This document shows positions 46,100 to 55,325 of a stretch of 64,000 bases of DNA, one piece after another. The position numbers and the translations under genes were made by a program. Numbering within the stretch: the stretch's first letter is position 1; each line of letters starts with the position of its first letter. This DNA is from Vulcanimicrobiota bacterium. GTDB lineage: Bacteria; Vulcanimicrobiota; Vulcanimicrobiia; Vulcanimicrobiales; Vulcanimicrobiaceae. Location: positions 1 to 64,000 of the forward strand of contig DAHUZB010000006.1 in NCBI GenBank assembly GCA_027306785.1. The letters are read 5' to 3'. The notes under the pieces are model-generated. The model saw only the letters and a list, made by a program, of their open reading frames with translations, made no database searches and was not told the origin of the DNA.

Positions 46100-46834
46100 A
46101 TGAGATTTGCCGGAAAAACCTGTATCGTGACCGGCGGCGGCTCCGGGATCGGCCGCGCCACCGCGCTGCAGATGGCGCGCGAAGGCGGACGCGTGGTCGT
46201 CGCCGATCTTCAGCTCGCGGCGGCGCAGGCGACCGCGACGGAGATCGCGGCCGCGGGCGGCGCCGCCATCGCTTCGCAAGTGGACGTGGGAAATTCGGCG
46301 CAGGTGCAGGCGACGATCGCAAGCGCGGTCGCGCAGTACGGCGCGATCGACGCGATCGTCAACGACGCGGCGATGATGACGTTTCATCCGATCGTCGAGA
46401 TCGCCGAAGCCGATTTCTTTCACGTGATCGCGACCAACCTCGGCTCGGTCTTTCTCTTTACGAAATACGGCGTGCCGCACATGCGCCCGGGCGGAGCGAT
46501 CGTGAACGTAAGCTCCGTGCACGCGCACGCGACCACCGCGAACGTGGTGCCGTACGCGTCGTCCAAAGGCGCGATCGAAGCCTTTACGCGCGGTGCGGCG
46601 ATCGAGCTCGCGGCGAGCAAGATACGCATCAACGCCGTCGCGCCCGGCGCGGTGGATACGCCGATGCTCCGGAACAACCCGAACGTCAAGAGCGGCGTGG
46701 AGAAGGTGCAGGGCGCGATCGGCAAGCCCGAGGATCTCGCCGCCGCGATCTGCTTTCTCGCCTCCGACGATGCGGCGTTCGTGAACGGGACGACGCTCGT
46801 GGTCGACGGCGGGCGCCTGGACTCACTGCCCTAA
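46100..46834 (+). CDS. Short-chain dehydrogenase/reductase
   Basis: 244-aa classical SDR: TGGGSGIGRAT cofactor motif, NDAAMM (NNAG position), catalytic Ser in VSSVHAHAT, YASSKGAIEAF active-site Tyr/Lys, and PGAVDTPML plus GTTLVVDGG at the end. It diverges from the GH1 fusion gene (59-base gap) and converges on the NahK-like gene with a 12-base overlap. Substrate unknown; sugar or 3-oxoacyl reduction are both plausible. Confidence 0.85.
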   Translation: MRFAGKTCIVTGGGSGIGRATALQMAREGGRVVVADLQLAAAQATATEIAAAGGAAIASQVDVGNSAQVQATIASAVAQYGAIDAIVNDAAMMTFHPIVEIAEADFFHVIATNLGSVFLFTKYGVPHMRPGGAIVNVSSVHAHATTANVVPYASSKGAIEAFTRGAAIELAASKIRINAVAPGAVDTPMLRNNPNVKSGVEKVQGAIGKPEDLAAAICFLASDDAAFVNGTTLVVDGGRLDSLP

Positions 46835-47863
46835 GCGCGCGAGGTCCTCGAAGAGCGCGAGCTGTCCGCGCGCACGCACCGCGTTCTGTCCCGCGTACGC
46901 GATGCGATAGTAGACGTCGCCGAGCAGGTGATCGGTCGCGAAGCGTAGCGCCTGTTCGTAGGCGAGCGTGCGTGCCGCAGTCGGCAGATGCACGCGCTGC
47001 GCGCTCGTGAGCGAGGATGCGGCGCCGTCGACGAAGCCGTCGCGCAACACCTCGTATCGCTCGGGATCGACGCGAAACCGCGAGGGATCGGGATCGTCTT
47101 CGTGCGTCGCGCAGGCGGCGCTGCGCGCGAGATCGCCGAAATCCACGAGCGCGCTTGCGGGCATCACCGTGTCGAGATCGATCACGACCGCGCTCCCGTC
47201 GGTACGCACGAGGACGTTTGCGAGCTTCGCGTCGTTATGGGCGATGCGCGGCGGCACGACGCCCGCGGCGTGCGCCGCGACGAGGCCGTGTGCGGCCGCT
47301 CGCCGTGCGTGCAAGGCGTCGATGAGATCGGCGCACTCGGCGCGTCGCCCGTGCGGATCGCGTGCCGCGGCGGCGTCGAACGCGGCGAGGCGCGCGGGCG
47401 TATCGTGAAAGTGCGGGATAACCTCGGTGACGCGCGTCGGCGCGAGATCGGCAAGGGCGTGCGTGAAACGGCCGAAGGCGTGCGCGGCACGGTACAGCAG
47501 TTCGCGTGATGCGTGATGCGGCACGGGAAGGGCGTCATCGAGAAAGCGCGCGGCGCGCCATCGGGAGCCGTCGGGTGCCTGCCATGCCGCGTCGCCGTCG
47601 CGGGTCGGAATCGGTTCGGGGACGAGCCCGGGTGCGCGCTCGCGCAGATGTGCGGTAACGAGCGCGGTATTGCGGAGCAGGGCTTCGATGTCGGGAAAGA
47701 CGCGCTCGTTGATACGTTGGATCACGATGCGCCGCGTGTCACGTTCGGTGCGAAGGGTGACGACATACGTGCGGTTGATCAATCCGCCCTCGAGCGGCGC
47801 CGCGGCGACGACGCCGCCTTCGCACGCGAAGTGCGCGGCGATCGCGCGCGCATCGGCGGTCAT
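46823..47863 (-). CDS. N-acetylhexosamine 1-kinase-like phosphotransferase (NahK-like)
   Basis: 346-aa aminoglycoside-phosphotransferase-fold kinase. Details match bifidobacterial NahK: the N-terminal segment PLEGGLINRTYVV, IQRINERVFPDIEALLRNTALVTAHL, catalytic Asp in IAHNDAKLANVLV and the metal-binding VIDLDTVMPASALVDFGD. NahK phosphorylates GalNAc or GlcNAc at C1 so the sugar can enter UDP-sugar metabolism. The gene overlaps the glycosidase gene by 4 bases, consistent with release followed by phosphorylation of a hexosamine. Other APH-like functions cannot be excluded. Confidence 0.75.
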   Translation of the reverse strand: MTADARAIAAHFACEGGVVAAAPLEGGLINRTYVVTLRTERDTRRIVIQRINERVFPDIEALLRNTALVTAHLRERAPGLVPEPIPTRDGDAAWQAPDGSRWRAARFLDDALPVPHHASRELLYRAAHAFGRFTHALADLAPTRVTEVIPHFHDTPARLAAFDAAAARDPHGRRAECADLIDALHARRAAAHGLVAAHAAGVVPPRIAHNDAKLANVLVRTDGSAVVIDLDTVMPASALVDFGDLARSAACATHEDDPDPSRFRVDPERYEVLRDGFVDGAASSLTSAQRVHLPTAARTLAYEQALRFATDHLLGDVYYRIAYAGQNAVRARGQLALFEDLARLGQ

Positions 47864-49845
47864 GTGATCGCGTGCAGTTCGAGCGTGCGCACTTCGAAGG
47901 GGTCGAGGACGAAGAGATGCTCGCGTCCGGCGGTGAGGACGGTCTCGTCGCGCGGCGCGTCGCGCCAGGGCGAGCGCGCGCGATAGGTGCGCGCAGCCGC
48001 ATCGGGCAGTTCCAGCGCGTGCGCGATGTCGAGCGGAAGTTCGCGCGTGCGTCGTGACGGGTTGCGCAGCGTGAGGATGCTCGCGTGCGGTGACCAGGCC
48101 GCCCATCCGTAGGGATCGAGGCGGGCGGGGTTGCCGCCGACCCAGTGCGTATCGCGCAGCACGCCCGCGTGCGCGGCCGACCAACGCGCGGCTTCGGCGA
48201 GATCGTCCCAATCGCGTTCGGCGAGCAGCGACGGCGTGACGTAGAGCTCTTGCAGTTGCGTGCCGCTGCCGAAGTAGGAGCGGATCTCGCTGCGGAAATC
48301 GCCGTGCGGATCGGTCGCGAGATGCTCGGCGTGCTGCGCGTAGATGAGCCCGTGGAGCATCAGCGAGTTGAGCGGATAGAGCGGGCCGGTATTCACGATC
48401 CCCGCGTAGGTGTCGGCGTCACGATAGGTGATCCACTGCTGGCGATCGGAGCCTTCGCCCGTGAACGCATGATCTTCGCCGCCGCGCCAGATCGAATCGG
48501 CGTAGCGTAGCCAGAACGGCGACGGATAGGTTCCGGTCGTGAGATTGACGTAGATCGCGGGCTCCGCGGCGCGCATATCCGCGATCAACGCGATCGCGGC
48601 GGCGAAATCGTTGCTGAAACGGCTGCCGGGAACGACCGCGCCCGCGTCACCCGTGCCGTCGAGCTTGAATTGATTGACGCCTTGCGCGATGAAGTTCATG
48701 ACGACGTCGTGGAAGCGCGTGTAGTAACGCGGTCCGGAGAGCGCGAGCCCGTCGGCGTCGAGTTCGTAGCCTTCGCGCTTGGCCGCGGCGAGTCGCTCTC
48801 GACGCGGTGTACCGTAACCGCCCCAGGGCGAGAGCCACGCGCCGGGCCGCGCGCCGTAGCGCTCCGCGGCGGCGGCGAGCGGCGCGAAGCCGTGCGGAAA
48901 GCCCGCGTTGAAGGCCCAGAGATCGTTCGGATCGTCCCACCCGTCGTCGAAGAGAAACGAGGCGAGGGTGACGCCGCGTCGCGCGTGCAGTTCGTCGCCG
49001 AAGGCCGCGATACGCGAGAGGCAATCACGCTCGTCGTAGCGGGTGAAGTAGCCGATGTCGTACCAGGAGTTGTAGTGCAGAAAGGTGCGGTACGGGTGCG
49101 CGCGTTCGCGCTCGACGTAGGTGAGGAAATCGCGCCGCAGTTGCCCGGGGCGCGCGGCGCCGATCACCGCCGAGGTGACGAGCGGCACGCCGGGCTGCAC
49201 GTCGACGCGGCTCGGATACGATGCGTAGGCGCGATCGAAGAACGCCTGCGTCTGCGCGAACGGATGCTCGACGGCGAAATAGACGTCGTGCGCGACGATG
49301 GGCGAGCCGTCGCAGGTGCCGATCGGACGCGCATCGGGCATCGTGGGAAAATCGATCAGCCGCACGTCGCGCACGGCGAGCGGAGCGAGCTCGGCGTCGA
49401 TCGTGAGCTCGGTGCGTAGATAGGCGGCGCCGTCGCTCGCGATCGTGCGCCAGGTGAAGAGCGCGCCCGTCTGCGGGTGGCGCAGGCGCATGGTGACGAT
49501 CCCGGCGCCGATTCGCGCGCTGTAGCGCGCCGCGCGCGGCGTACCGCGAGTGCGGGCAAACGCGGGGCCGTCGAGGATCGTGCACGCGCGCGCCGCGATC
49601 GCCGAGCCGTCGGCGAGCGTGAGCGTGAAGAGCTCGCGCGCGGCGGGGAGCGCGCGGTGGTTCACGAGATCGGTGAGTCCGACCATGCGCAGCACGCCGC
49701 CGTCGGTACTGAAGCGGGCTTCGATACCCGCGCTGCGCAGCGAGAACGAGGTGCCGTGCGCGCGGTACTCGGCCGCGAGCGCGAGCGGTGCATCGAGCAG
49801 CGCGGCCGATGCGGCGACGCCGCCGAGAAATGCGCGGCGCTTCAT
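47860..49845 (-). CDS. Exported clan GH-D-like glycosidase (alpha-galactosidase / alpha-N-acetylgalactosaminidase-like)
   Basis: 661 aa. A Tat-type signal (KRRAFLGGVAASAALL) directs it outside the cytoplasm. After an N-terminal beta-sandwich (~30-255), a TIM barrel begins with LHYNSWYDIGYFTRYDE and SFLFDDGWDDPNDLW. The likely nucleophile is the Asp in NQFKLDGTGD, the K-x-D signature of clan GH-D (GH27/36). A C-terminal beta domain ends the protein. Exact family (GH36, GH129-like or unclassified) cannot be fixed by eye. It overlaps the NahK-like kinase and the ATP-grasp gene by 4 bases each. Confidence 0.7.
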   Translation of the reverse strand: MKRRAFLGGVAASAALLDAPLALAAEYRAHGTSFSLRSAGIEARFSTDGGVLRMVGLTDLVNHRALPAARELFTLTLADGSAIAARACTILDGPAFARTRGTPRAARYSARIGAGIVTMRLRHPQTGALFTWRTIASDGAAYLRTELTIDAELAPLAVRDVRLIDFPTMPDARPIGTCDGSPIVAHDVYFAVEHPFAQTQAFFDRAYASYPSRVDVQPGVPLVTSAVIGAARPGQLRRDFLTYVERERAHPYRTFLHYNSWYDIGYFTRYDERDCLSRIAAFGDELHARRGVTLASFLFDDGWDDPNDLWAFNAGFPHGFAPLAAAAERYGARPGAWLSPWGGYGTPRRERLAAAKREGYELDADGLALSGPRYYTRFHDVVMNFIAQGVNQFKLDGTGDAGAVVPGSRFSNDFAAAIALIADMRAAEPAIYVNLTTGTYPSPFWLRYADSIWRGGEDHAFTGEGSDRQQWITYRDADTYAGIVNTGPLYPLNSLMLHGLIYAQHAEHLATDPHGDFRSEIRSYFGSGTQLQELYVTPSLLAERDWDDLAEAARWSAAHAGVLRDTHWVGGNPARLDPYGWAAWSPHASILTLRNPSRRTRELPLDIAHALELPDAAARTYRARSPWRDAPRDETVLTAGREHLFVLDPFEVRTLELHAIT

Positions 49846-50921
49846 GCGGCGCGACCGCTTCGACGAGCGATCATCGCGCGCACGGCATCGTGAATGCGCA
49901 GCGCCGCGGAGCGGCGGCTTGCGAGCGAGTCGCCCGAATCGGGAACGTAGATCGTCATCGCGGCATTCGCTTCGAAGACGACGACCTCGCCGCTCGGCGC
50001 GAGCGAGAAATCGATGCCCGCGTAGTCGAGGTTGAGCGCGCGCGCGACCTCGGAGAGCGCCTGCATCGCGGCGGGACCGAGATAGCCCGCGATGTCGTCG
50101 CAGAAGCGGCGCTGTGCGGCCTGTTCTTCCTCGCCCATCTCTGCGCTGAAGTAGTGCACGTTCCAGTCGCGCGCAACGGCGAGATGGGCGGGATAGAGCG
50201 CGCCGTCCACGATCATCGCGCGATACTTCCAGAATCGTCCGGCATCGTCGCGGAGATCGATGAATTCGATCGCGTAGAGTTCCTCGCCCGGGATGCGCGC
50301 GAGCGCGGGCGCGAGATCGGCCGGCGCCGCGACGCGCGTGAAGTGTTCGCCGTTGTGGAATCCGGGCGCGCGCAGCAGCAGCGGAAAGGCCAGTCCGTGC
50401 GCGCGAAGTGTCGCCTCCGCGGATGCGCCTTGAAGCAGCGCGCGTGCCAGGCGCGCGATGCGCGGCGCGCGCACGCCCGGCAGATCGCGCAGGCGCGTGC
50501 CGTTGCCCAGGCGACCCGTGAGGCGCGCCGCGGCGGGCGCATTGAGCACGGGCTTGTTCGTGCGCGTGACGAGCGATTGCGCGCGGACGAGCGCGGCATC
50601 GCAGCTGTCGGGATCGGCGATTGCGTTGAAGACCAGGTCGTGGGCGGGGAGCGGCCGTTCGTCGCTCGCGAGCTCGACCCGCATCGTCGTCACTTCATAG
50701 CGATCCGGCGTGAAGATCTGATCGGTGTTCGTGTGGCCGCCGGGAACGTTCGAGCCGAGTTGTAGGATGCGGATCGGAATGCCGCTCCCGACGTAGGGCT
50801 GCACGATCGCCGCGCGCGCCGCATCGGCGGCGAGGATCGAGGTGCGGATGCGTTCGAGTTCGGCCTCGGCCGAGGCGAGCAGCGCGAGCTGCGCTCGTAG
50901 TTCCTCGGGAAGATCGTCCAT
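49842..50921 (-). CDS. ATP-grasp-fold protein
   Basis: 359 aa. The C-terminal half shows ATP-grasp features: a lysine-like core region LLLRAPGFHNGEHFTRV, ELYAIEFIDLRDDAGRFWKYRAMIV, and the metal-binding strand LDYAGIDFSLAPSGEVVVFEANAAMTIY, with the Asp and E-x-N residues in place. The N-terminal ~130 residues hold an alpha/beta domain (IRILQLGSNVPGGHTNTD). Such enzymes ligate a carboxylate to an amine or thiol with ATP. Related proteins appear near peptide- or lasso-like maturation systems, but no precursor peptide is visible here. Overlaps the glycosidase gene by 4 bases. Confidence 0.75.
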   Translation of the reverse strand: MDDLPEELRAQLALLASAEAELERIRTSILAADAARAAIVQPYVGSGIPIRILQLGSNVPGGHTNTDQIFTPDRYEVTTMRVELASDERPLPAHDLVFNAIADPDSCDAALVRAQSLVTRTNKPVLNAPAAARLTGRLGNGTRLRDLPGVRAPRIARLARALLQGASAEATLRAHGLAFPLLLRAPGFHNGEHFTRVAAPADLAPALARIPGEELYAIEFIDLRDDAGRFWKYRAMIVDGALYPAHLAVARDWNVHYFSAEMGEEEQAAQRRFCDDIAGYLGPAAMQALSEVARALNLDYAGIDFSLAPSGEVVVFEANAAMTIYVPDSGDSLASRRSAALRIHDAVRAMIARRSGRAA

Positions 50922-50951
50922 GGCGAGAGCTTCGACGCGCCGTGGCGCAGT

Positions 50952-51941
50952 CTATTCCGTCGGGCGGGTCGGGGCCCATTCGTAGGTCGCGAAGCCGTCC
51001 ACATCACGGCCGGTCGCCGCAAAGCCCTCGGGCTTGGCGAGGCGCGCGTAGACGGCGTCGCTGATCTGGAGCGCGTCGGCGCCCGCGTGCTTCTGCATGT
51101 GACCGGCGACGTCGATCACGTGATCGGCCACCTTTTCGAGCGCGCTGTCTTCGAAGATGACGACCTCGCCTTCGTTGAGTCCGCAGCGTACGGCGATCGG
51201 CGTGCGCAGCTGATTCTCGCTCGCGTTGAATGCGGCGAGGGCGACAAGCACCTGCTGCGCGGCGGCGACGGCAAGATCGCGATCGAGGAAGCAGGCCATC
51301 ACGCCGTCGGGCGTCCAGGTGTCTTTCCACACGCGGTACTGGGCAAAGATGCGCCGCACCATCTCTTCGTAGGCCTGGAACGTGGCCGCGATGGCGGTCT
51401 CGCGTTCGCCGCGCTTCATCTCGGTCGAGCCGACGACATCGATGGAGAGAAAGGTGCAGCTCTTGCGCGCCGTCGATTTCAGCGCGTCCTCGATCTCGCG
51501 ATAGCGCTTGAGGAGCAGCGTGCGGTCGCTCTCGGATTGCGCGCTCAGCGCATACCGGCTTGCGTTCGCTTGCGCGGTGTCGGCGCCGCGCGGTGCCGCG
51601 GGTTTCCACGAGCGCTGGAGCGCGGTATCGAGGCGATCGAGCGCGCCGTCGATCAGGGAGCGCGCGATTGCGACGCCGACGGCGAGCAGCAGCGGCGCCC
51701 AGTTTGCCGTCTGCCCGGATGGCCAGCGCCAGCCGAACCAATGCGAGACCGCGAGGATCGAGGGCGCGAGCAGGTGTGCGACGCGCACCACGAACGGATT
51801 CAACGCGAGGTTGTGCAGATGCACGAGTTCGAGCACGAAGAGCCCGACATAGGCCAGGGCGGCGAGGACGCCGACGACGCTGACGATCGTGCGCACAAAC
51901 GCAAGAAGGCCGAGCACGATACTACGAGCGGTTAGTGGCAC
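50952..51941 (-). CDS. Membrane-anchored class III nucleotidyl cyclase-like protein
   Basis: 329 aa. Two or three N-terminal hydrophobic helices (residues ~8-100) precede a cytoplasmic cyclase homology domain (~165-325). SIDVVGSTEMKRG carries the first metal Asp, TWTPDGVMACF the second, and GLNEGEVVIF the strand before the helix. Product (cAMP or cGMP) or loss of activity cannot be judged by eye. The start is GTG at 51941, with AAAGGAG eight bases upstream. 30-base gap to the ATP-grasp gene; possibly first gene of that operon. Confidence 0.8.
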   Translation of the reverse strand: MPLTARSIVLGLLAFVRTIVSVVGVLAALAYVGLFVLELVHLHNLALNPFVVRVAHLLAPSILAVSHWFGWRWPSGQTANWAPLLLAVGVAIARSLIDGALDRLDTALQRSWKPAAPRGADTAQANASRYALSAQSESDRTLLLKRYREIEDALKSTARKSCTFLSIDVVGSTEMKRGERETAIAATFQAYEEMVRRIFAQYRVWKDTWTPDGVMACFLDRDLAVAAAQQVLVALAAFNASENQLRTPIAVRCGLNEGEVVIFEDSALEKVADHVIDVAGHMQKHAGADALQISDAVYARLAKPEGFAATGRDVDGFATYEWAPTRPTE

Positions 51942-52017
51942 AACGAGGCTCCTTTAGCGCCGTTCGTGCGCCTCGCCGGAAAACGCTTCCTGCCCGAAAA
52001 ACAGGTAGTGCCGGGGA

Positions 52018-52158
52018 TTAATGCAGCGCGTGCAGCGCGGACGCCGAGACGAGAACGGGCGCATGCACCGGAAGCGAGGCAAGGCGATGCTGGACCCCTG
52101 CGAGGATAGCCACGACGATGGCACCGAGGATCGTCCAGCGATTGATCAGCTTGCGCAT
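52018..52158 (-). CDS. Possible small single-pass membrane protein
   Basis: 46 aa: basic start MRKLINRW, one hydrophobic helix ILGAIVVAILAGV and a short tail. There is no convincing SD, so the call rests on the membrane-protein pattern and on filling the gap between the cyclase and the propeller lipoprotein. It could be an unexpressed open frame. Confidence 0.35.
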   Translation of the reverse strand: MRKLINRWTILGAIVVAILAGVQHRLASLPVHAPVLVSASALHALH

Positions 52159-52241
52159 AGTCGGAATATCGGCAGGCGAGCGTACGCCCGAGGTGCGCGA
52201 GCGGACCTTCGCGGATTCTTTACATTTGCCATACGCTCGCT

Positions 52242-54410
52242 TTACAAATGCTCCGGATGGGGGCCGTGAAGCTGGTAGTGGGTCGTCGTGATCAGGGTCC
52301 GCGGGGTCTGGCGGAGACGCTGCGCGAGGGGCTTCGTCGCCTCGACGCCCATCTGGTAGGGGAGCTTCCAAGCGTAGACGTTGCCCGCGTTATCGATCGC
52401 GTAGACGCCGCTTGCGACCACGGCGGGTCCGCCGTAGAAATAGCCCATCACGTGAAGCGGATCGGCCTTCCAGATGATGTGGCAGCTATCGTCGAAGGCG
52501 ACGAACTCCGGCGCGGGGTTGGAAGCGCCGGTCGGCACGCCGTCGGTCGCGCCGTTATCGATGCCGACGAAGCCGACGCCCGAGCCGTACGCCGCGTAGG
52601 AGTAGATCGTCGAGTTGGTGGCCGAGAGCTTTGCGAACGGCGTCGACGCTCCGAGTTTGAAGCAGTCCAGGTCGCTTGTCGTGCACGCGTTCGCGCTGTC
52701 GCAGCGGTTGTACCCCGAGGATGCGGTGAGGATCGTCCCGTCGGTCGTGGGCGTGCCGATGCCGCCCCGTCCGCCGGGCTGCGAGTTGGTGTTGATCAGC
52801 GTCTGCGCGAGCGGCGTCGTCGGATTGCTCTCACCGTAGGCGTAGAAATAGCCGTTCTTGCTCGTGAAGTAAACGTTGCCGCCGTAGAGCATGACGCCGC
52901 CGCCGATATCTTCGTCATCGCTCACGTTGTCGAACGTGGAGATGAGATAGCCGGTGTCGATCTGCGGCACGCCGCCGATCTGCGGCGTGAGTTCCAAAAT
53001 TCCGTCTTCGTAGCCGTCGTCGTTGCGCGTGTTCCCCGATCCGAGCAGCAGATGCGTGCCGTCGTAGGAGATCGGCGACCACGAACTGCCGCCGTCGAAG
53101 CCCGCGTACGGGTTGCCGGGCGGAGCGAAGGTGAGGGTCGAGCCGATCTGCGCGCCGGTCGCCTCGTCGAAGACCGCGAGGCCGCCTTCAACGAATCCGC
53201 TCGATGCGTCGCCGCCGGCTACGCCTTGGTAGATCTGTCCGTTGAGGACGAACGGCTCGCCGCGCAGGTTACCGAGCGCGAGCGGGGTGCTCCGCCACAG
53301 CGGGGTGCCCGTCGTCGCATTGAGGGCGAGCAGGTAGCCGCCATGCGCGCGATCGCATGTCGCAAGCGTGGCTGCGGTGCAGTTGCCCGGATCGCCCCAG
53401 ATCGGCACGATGAGGGTGCTGCCGTCGAGCACGGGCGTGCCGAGCACGCCGTCGACGCCGAAGGGCACGTTCGGCGCCTGGTACGACCACGCGACGGTGC
53501 CGTTCATGCGGTCGAGCGCGGCGATGAAGCCGCAGGTGTCGGCGTAGTAGACGAAGCCGTTCGCCACGAGCGGACTCGCTTCGTCGACGACGACCGCGTT
53601 CGCGATGGCGGTGGTGTGACACCCGGGATCGGGCGCATCGCTCCAGGCGAGCTGAAGCGAGGGCGCGTTCTGCGCGGTGATCGCACCGAGCGCGCTCGAT
53701 CCGGTCGGCGGCTGCTCGTAGCCGGTGCGCTGCGGATCGTGCGCGTAGGTGATCCAATCGTCGGTGAAGACCGGCGTGGGAATCGCGTAGATGGCGAAGG
53801 TGTAGGTCGCGCCCGCCTGCACGTTCCAGGCGCCCACGTTCAGGTTGGCGGGCAACGTGAGCTGCACGCCGCTTCGGGTTGCGGGACCGAGCAGCGGTTC
53901 GGTCCACGCGGCGCCGCCCGGCGAGAGCGACGCGACGTAGAAGCTGAGGCCGCTCGTGCTCGTCGCGGTGCCGAGATTGACGATGATGCTCGGCGTCGTG
54001 GAAAAGTTCGCCGAGACCGAGGGCGTGAGCGTCACGTAGCCGAGCGGCTGCGGCGCCGGGCCGACGGCGGCCGTGAGGGTCGGCGCGTTCGGGGGGAGCG
54101 CCGTCCAGCCGTCGATCGTGACGGAGCCGGTTGCCGTCGTCGGCGGCAGTGCGATCGTGATGCCGGAGATTCCGTTTGCCGCGGCGGGCGCGAGGATGAG
54201 GCCCGTCGTCGCGCCGTTGCCGCCGCTCAATGCGAGCGTCGCCGTCGCGGCGGGCGTGGCAACGGCCGCCGGTGTGCCGGGTGCGGTGGGCGGAACGACG
54301 CCGCCGCCTCCGCTCGTGCTCCCGCTGGTACCACCGCCACCGCCGCCGCATGCGCCGAGCGCGGCGGTGCAGCAGAGAAAGACGGCGACTGAGAAGATCC
54401 GACGCATCAC
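52242..54410 (-). CDS. PQQ-like beta-propeller lipoprotein of the exopolysaccharide operon
   Basis: 722 aa, lipobox AALGAC after a hydrophobic signal, then a Gly/Ser-rich tether. Residues ~60-210 form a beta-rich domain; from ~215 (TYAHDPQRTGYEQPP) a PQQ-dehydrogenase-like propeller begins, with strands such as NGTVAWSYQAPN, LLALNATTGTPLWRS and NVYAWKLPYQM. The eight-blade layout resembles BamB-like and quinoprotein propellers, but PQQ-binding residues were not verified. It starts 13 bases after the YaiO-like gene and is probably last in the operon. Likely a periplasmic or surface scaffold. Confidence 0.72.
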   Translation of the reverse strand: MMRRIFSVAVFLCCTAALGACGGGGGGTSGSTSGGGGVVPPTAPGTPAAVATPAATATLALSGGNGATTGLILAPAAANGISGITIALPPTTATGSVTIDGWTALPPNAPTLTAAVGPAPQPLGYVTLTPSVSANFSTTPSIIVNLGTATSTSGLSFYVASLSPGGAAWTEPLLGPATRSGVQLTLPANLNVGAWNVQAGATYTFAIYAIPTPVFTDDWITYAHDPQRTGYEQPPTGSSALGAITAQNAPSLQLAWSDAPDPGCHTTAIANAVVVDEASPLVANGFVYYADTCGFIAALDRMNGTVAWSYQAPNVPFGVDGVLGTPVLDGSTLIVPIWGDPGNCTAATLATCDRAHGGYLLALNATTGTPLWRSTPLALGNLRGEPFVLNGQIYQGVAGGDASSGFVEGGLAVFDEATGAQIGSTLTFAPPGNPYAGFDGGSSWSPISYDGTHLLLGSGNTRNDDGYEDGILELTPQIGGVPQIDTGYLISTFDNVSDDEDIGGGVMLYGGNVYFTSKNGYFYAYGESNPTTPLAQTLINTNSQPGGRGGIGTPTTDGTILTASSGYNRCDSANACTTSDLDCFKLGASTPFAKLSATNSTIYSYAAYGSGVGFVGIDNGATDGVPTGASNPAPEFVAFDDSCHIIWKADPLHVMGYFYGGPAVVASGVYAIDNAGNVYAWKLPYQMGVEATKPLAQRLRQTPRTLITTTHYQLHGPHPEHL

Positions 54411-54422
54411 AACGACTCCCGG

Positions 54423-55325
54423 TTAACGCGGCAAACCGACGGCTCGACCGAAGAAGAGGCCGAGCGTGATCGCCGATTCATGATAGATGTTCGCGCCCGT
54501 GCTTTTCAACGCATGCGCGGCGATCGTGCCGCCGACGATGATACCGAAATCGGGGCGGAACCAGTGCTTCGCGGAGAGATCGAATTCGTTGACGCGCTGC
54601 AGGCTCGTGAACGAAGGCGGCAGCGTGCCGACGAATCCCACCAATAGACCCGGCTGCGTGCCGCCGAGATAGGTAGCCGTGATTTGGTTTTTGCCGAGCA
54701 CGTTGTATTCGGCGACCGCTTCGAGCGCGGTGCCGTTCGCGCTGTTTGCGCCCGAGACCGCGGTGCCGTTCGAGGTGAGGCCGGTGTAGCGGCCGTTCAC
54801 CACGGTTGGGAGGACGCGCACGGTGTAGACCATCGATCCCGTATAGAGCGTCGGTCCGAAGCTGAAGCCGTGCGTCACGCTGCCGTCGGGATTCGCGTAG
54901 AGCGATGCGCCGGTGCCGACGACGAGATTGCGGCGCCGTCCGAACTTCACGTCGCCTTCCAGATAGGCGAGGCGATTGGGCAGAATCTGTCCGCTCGACG
55001 TCATGACCTGGGCGTAGGTGAAGAACGAGTTCGACCAAGTGTGGTAGTCGTCGGCGTAGACGGCGGTCGAGTGCGTCGGCGCGGCATCGCCGAGGGTGTT
55101 GCGATCGCGGTCGGTGCGGTCGAGCAGCGTGATCGAGGGCACGTCCTTTGCGCCCGCCTGCCACTGATCTTCGAGCAGCGTGGTCTGCCACGGGCCGTAG
55201 AGATCGCCCGGGCTGGAAAACGTGTCGAGCGTGGTCGTCGCGGTGAGCTCTTGCGCGCGCGTGGCCGCGGTCGGTGCGGCGGCGATCAGCGTGAGTGCGA
55301 GCGCGATGCGGAAGGAGCGGATCAT
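54423..55325 (-). CDS. YaiO-family outer-membrane beta-barrel
   Basis: 300 aa with a signal peptide (ALALTLIAAAPTAATRA). The mature protein is a run of amphipathic strands (for example NSFFTYAQVMTS, AYLEGDVKFGRRRNLVVGTGA, TATYLGGTQPGLLVGFVG) with the YaiO-like DxY/SxSxF turns and a hydrophobic C-terminus. YaiO barrels are found next to glycosyltransferases. The ATG overlaps the beta-helix gene by 4 bases. It could be the export pore or a modification partner for the polymer made by the upstream GT2; that is inference. Confidence 0.72.
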   Translation of the reverse strand: MIRSFRIALALTLIAAAPTAATRAQELTATTTLDTFSSPGDLYGPWQTTLLEDQWQAGAKDVPSITLLDRTDRDRNTLGDAAPTHSTAVYADDYHTWSNSFFTYAQVMTSSGQILPNRLAYLEGDVKFGRRRNLVVGTGASLYANPDGSVTHGFSFGPTLYTGSMVYTVRVLPTVVNGRYTGLTSNGTAVSGANSANGTALEAVAEYNVLGKNQITATYLGGTQPGLLVGFVGTLPPSFTSLQRVNEFDLSAKHWFRPDFGIIVGGTIAAHALKSTGANIYHESAITLGLFFGRAVGLPR

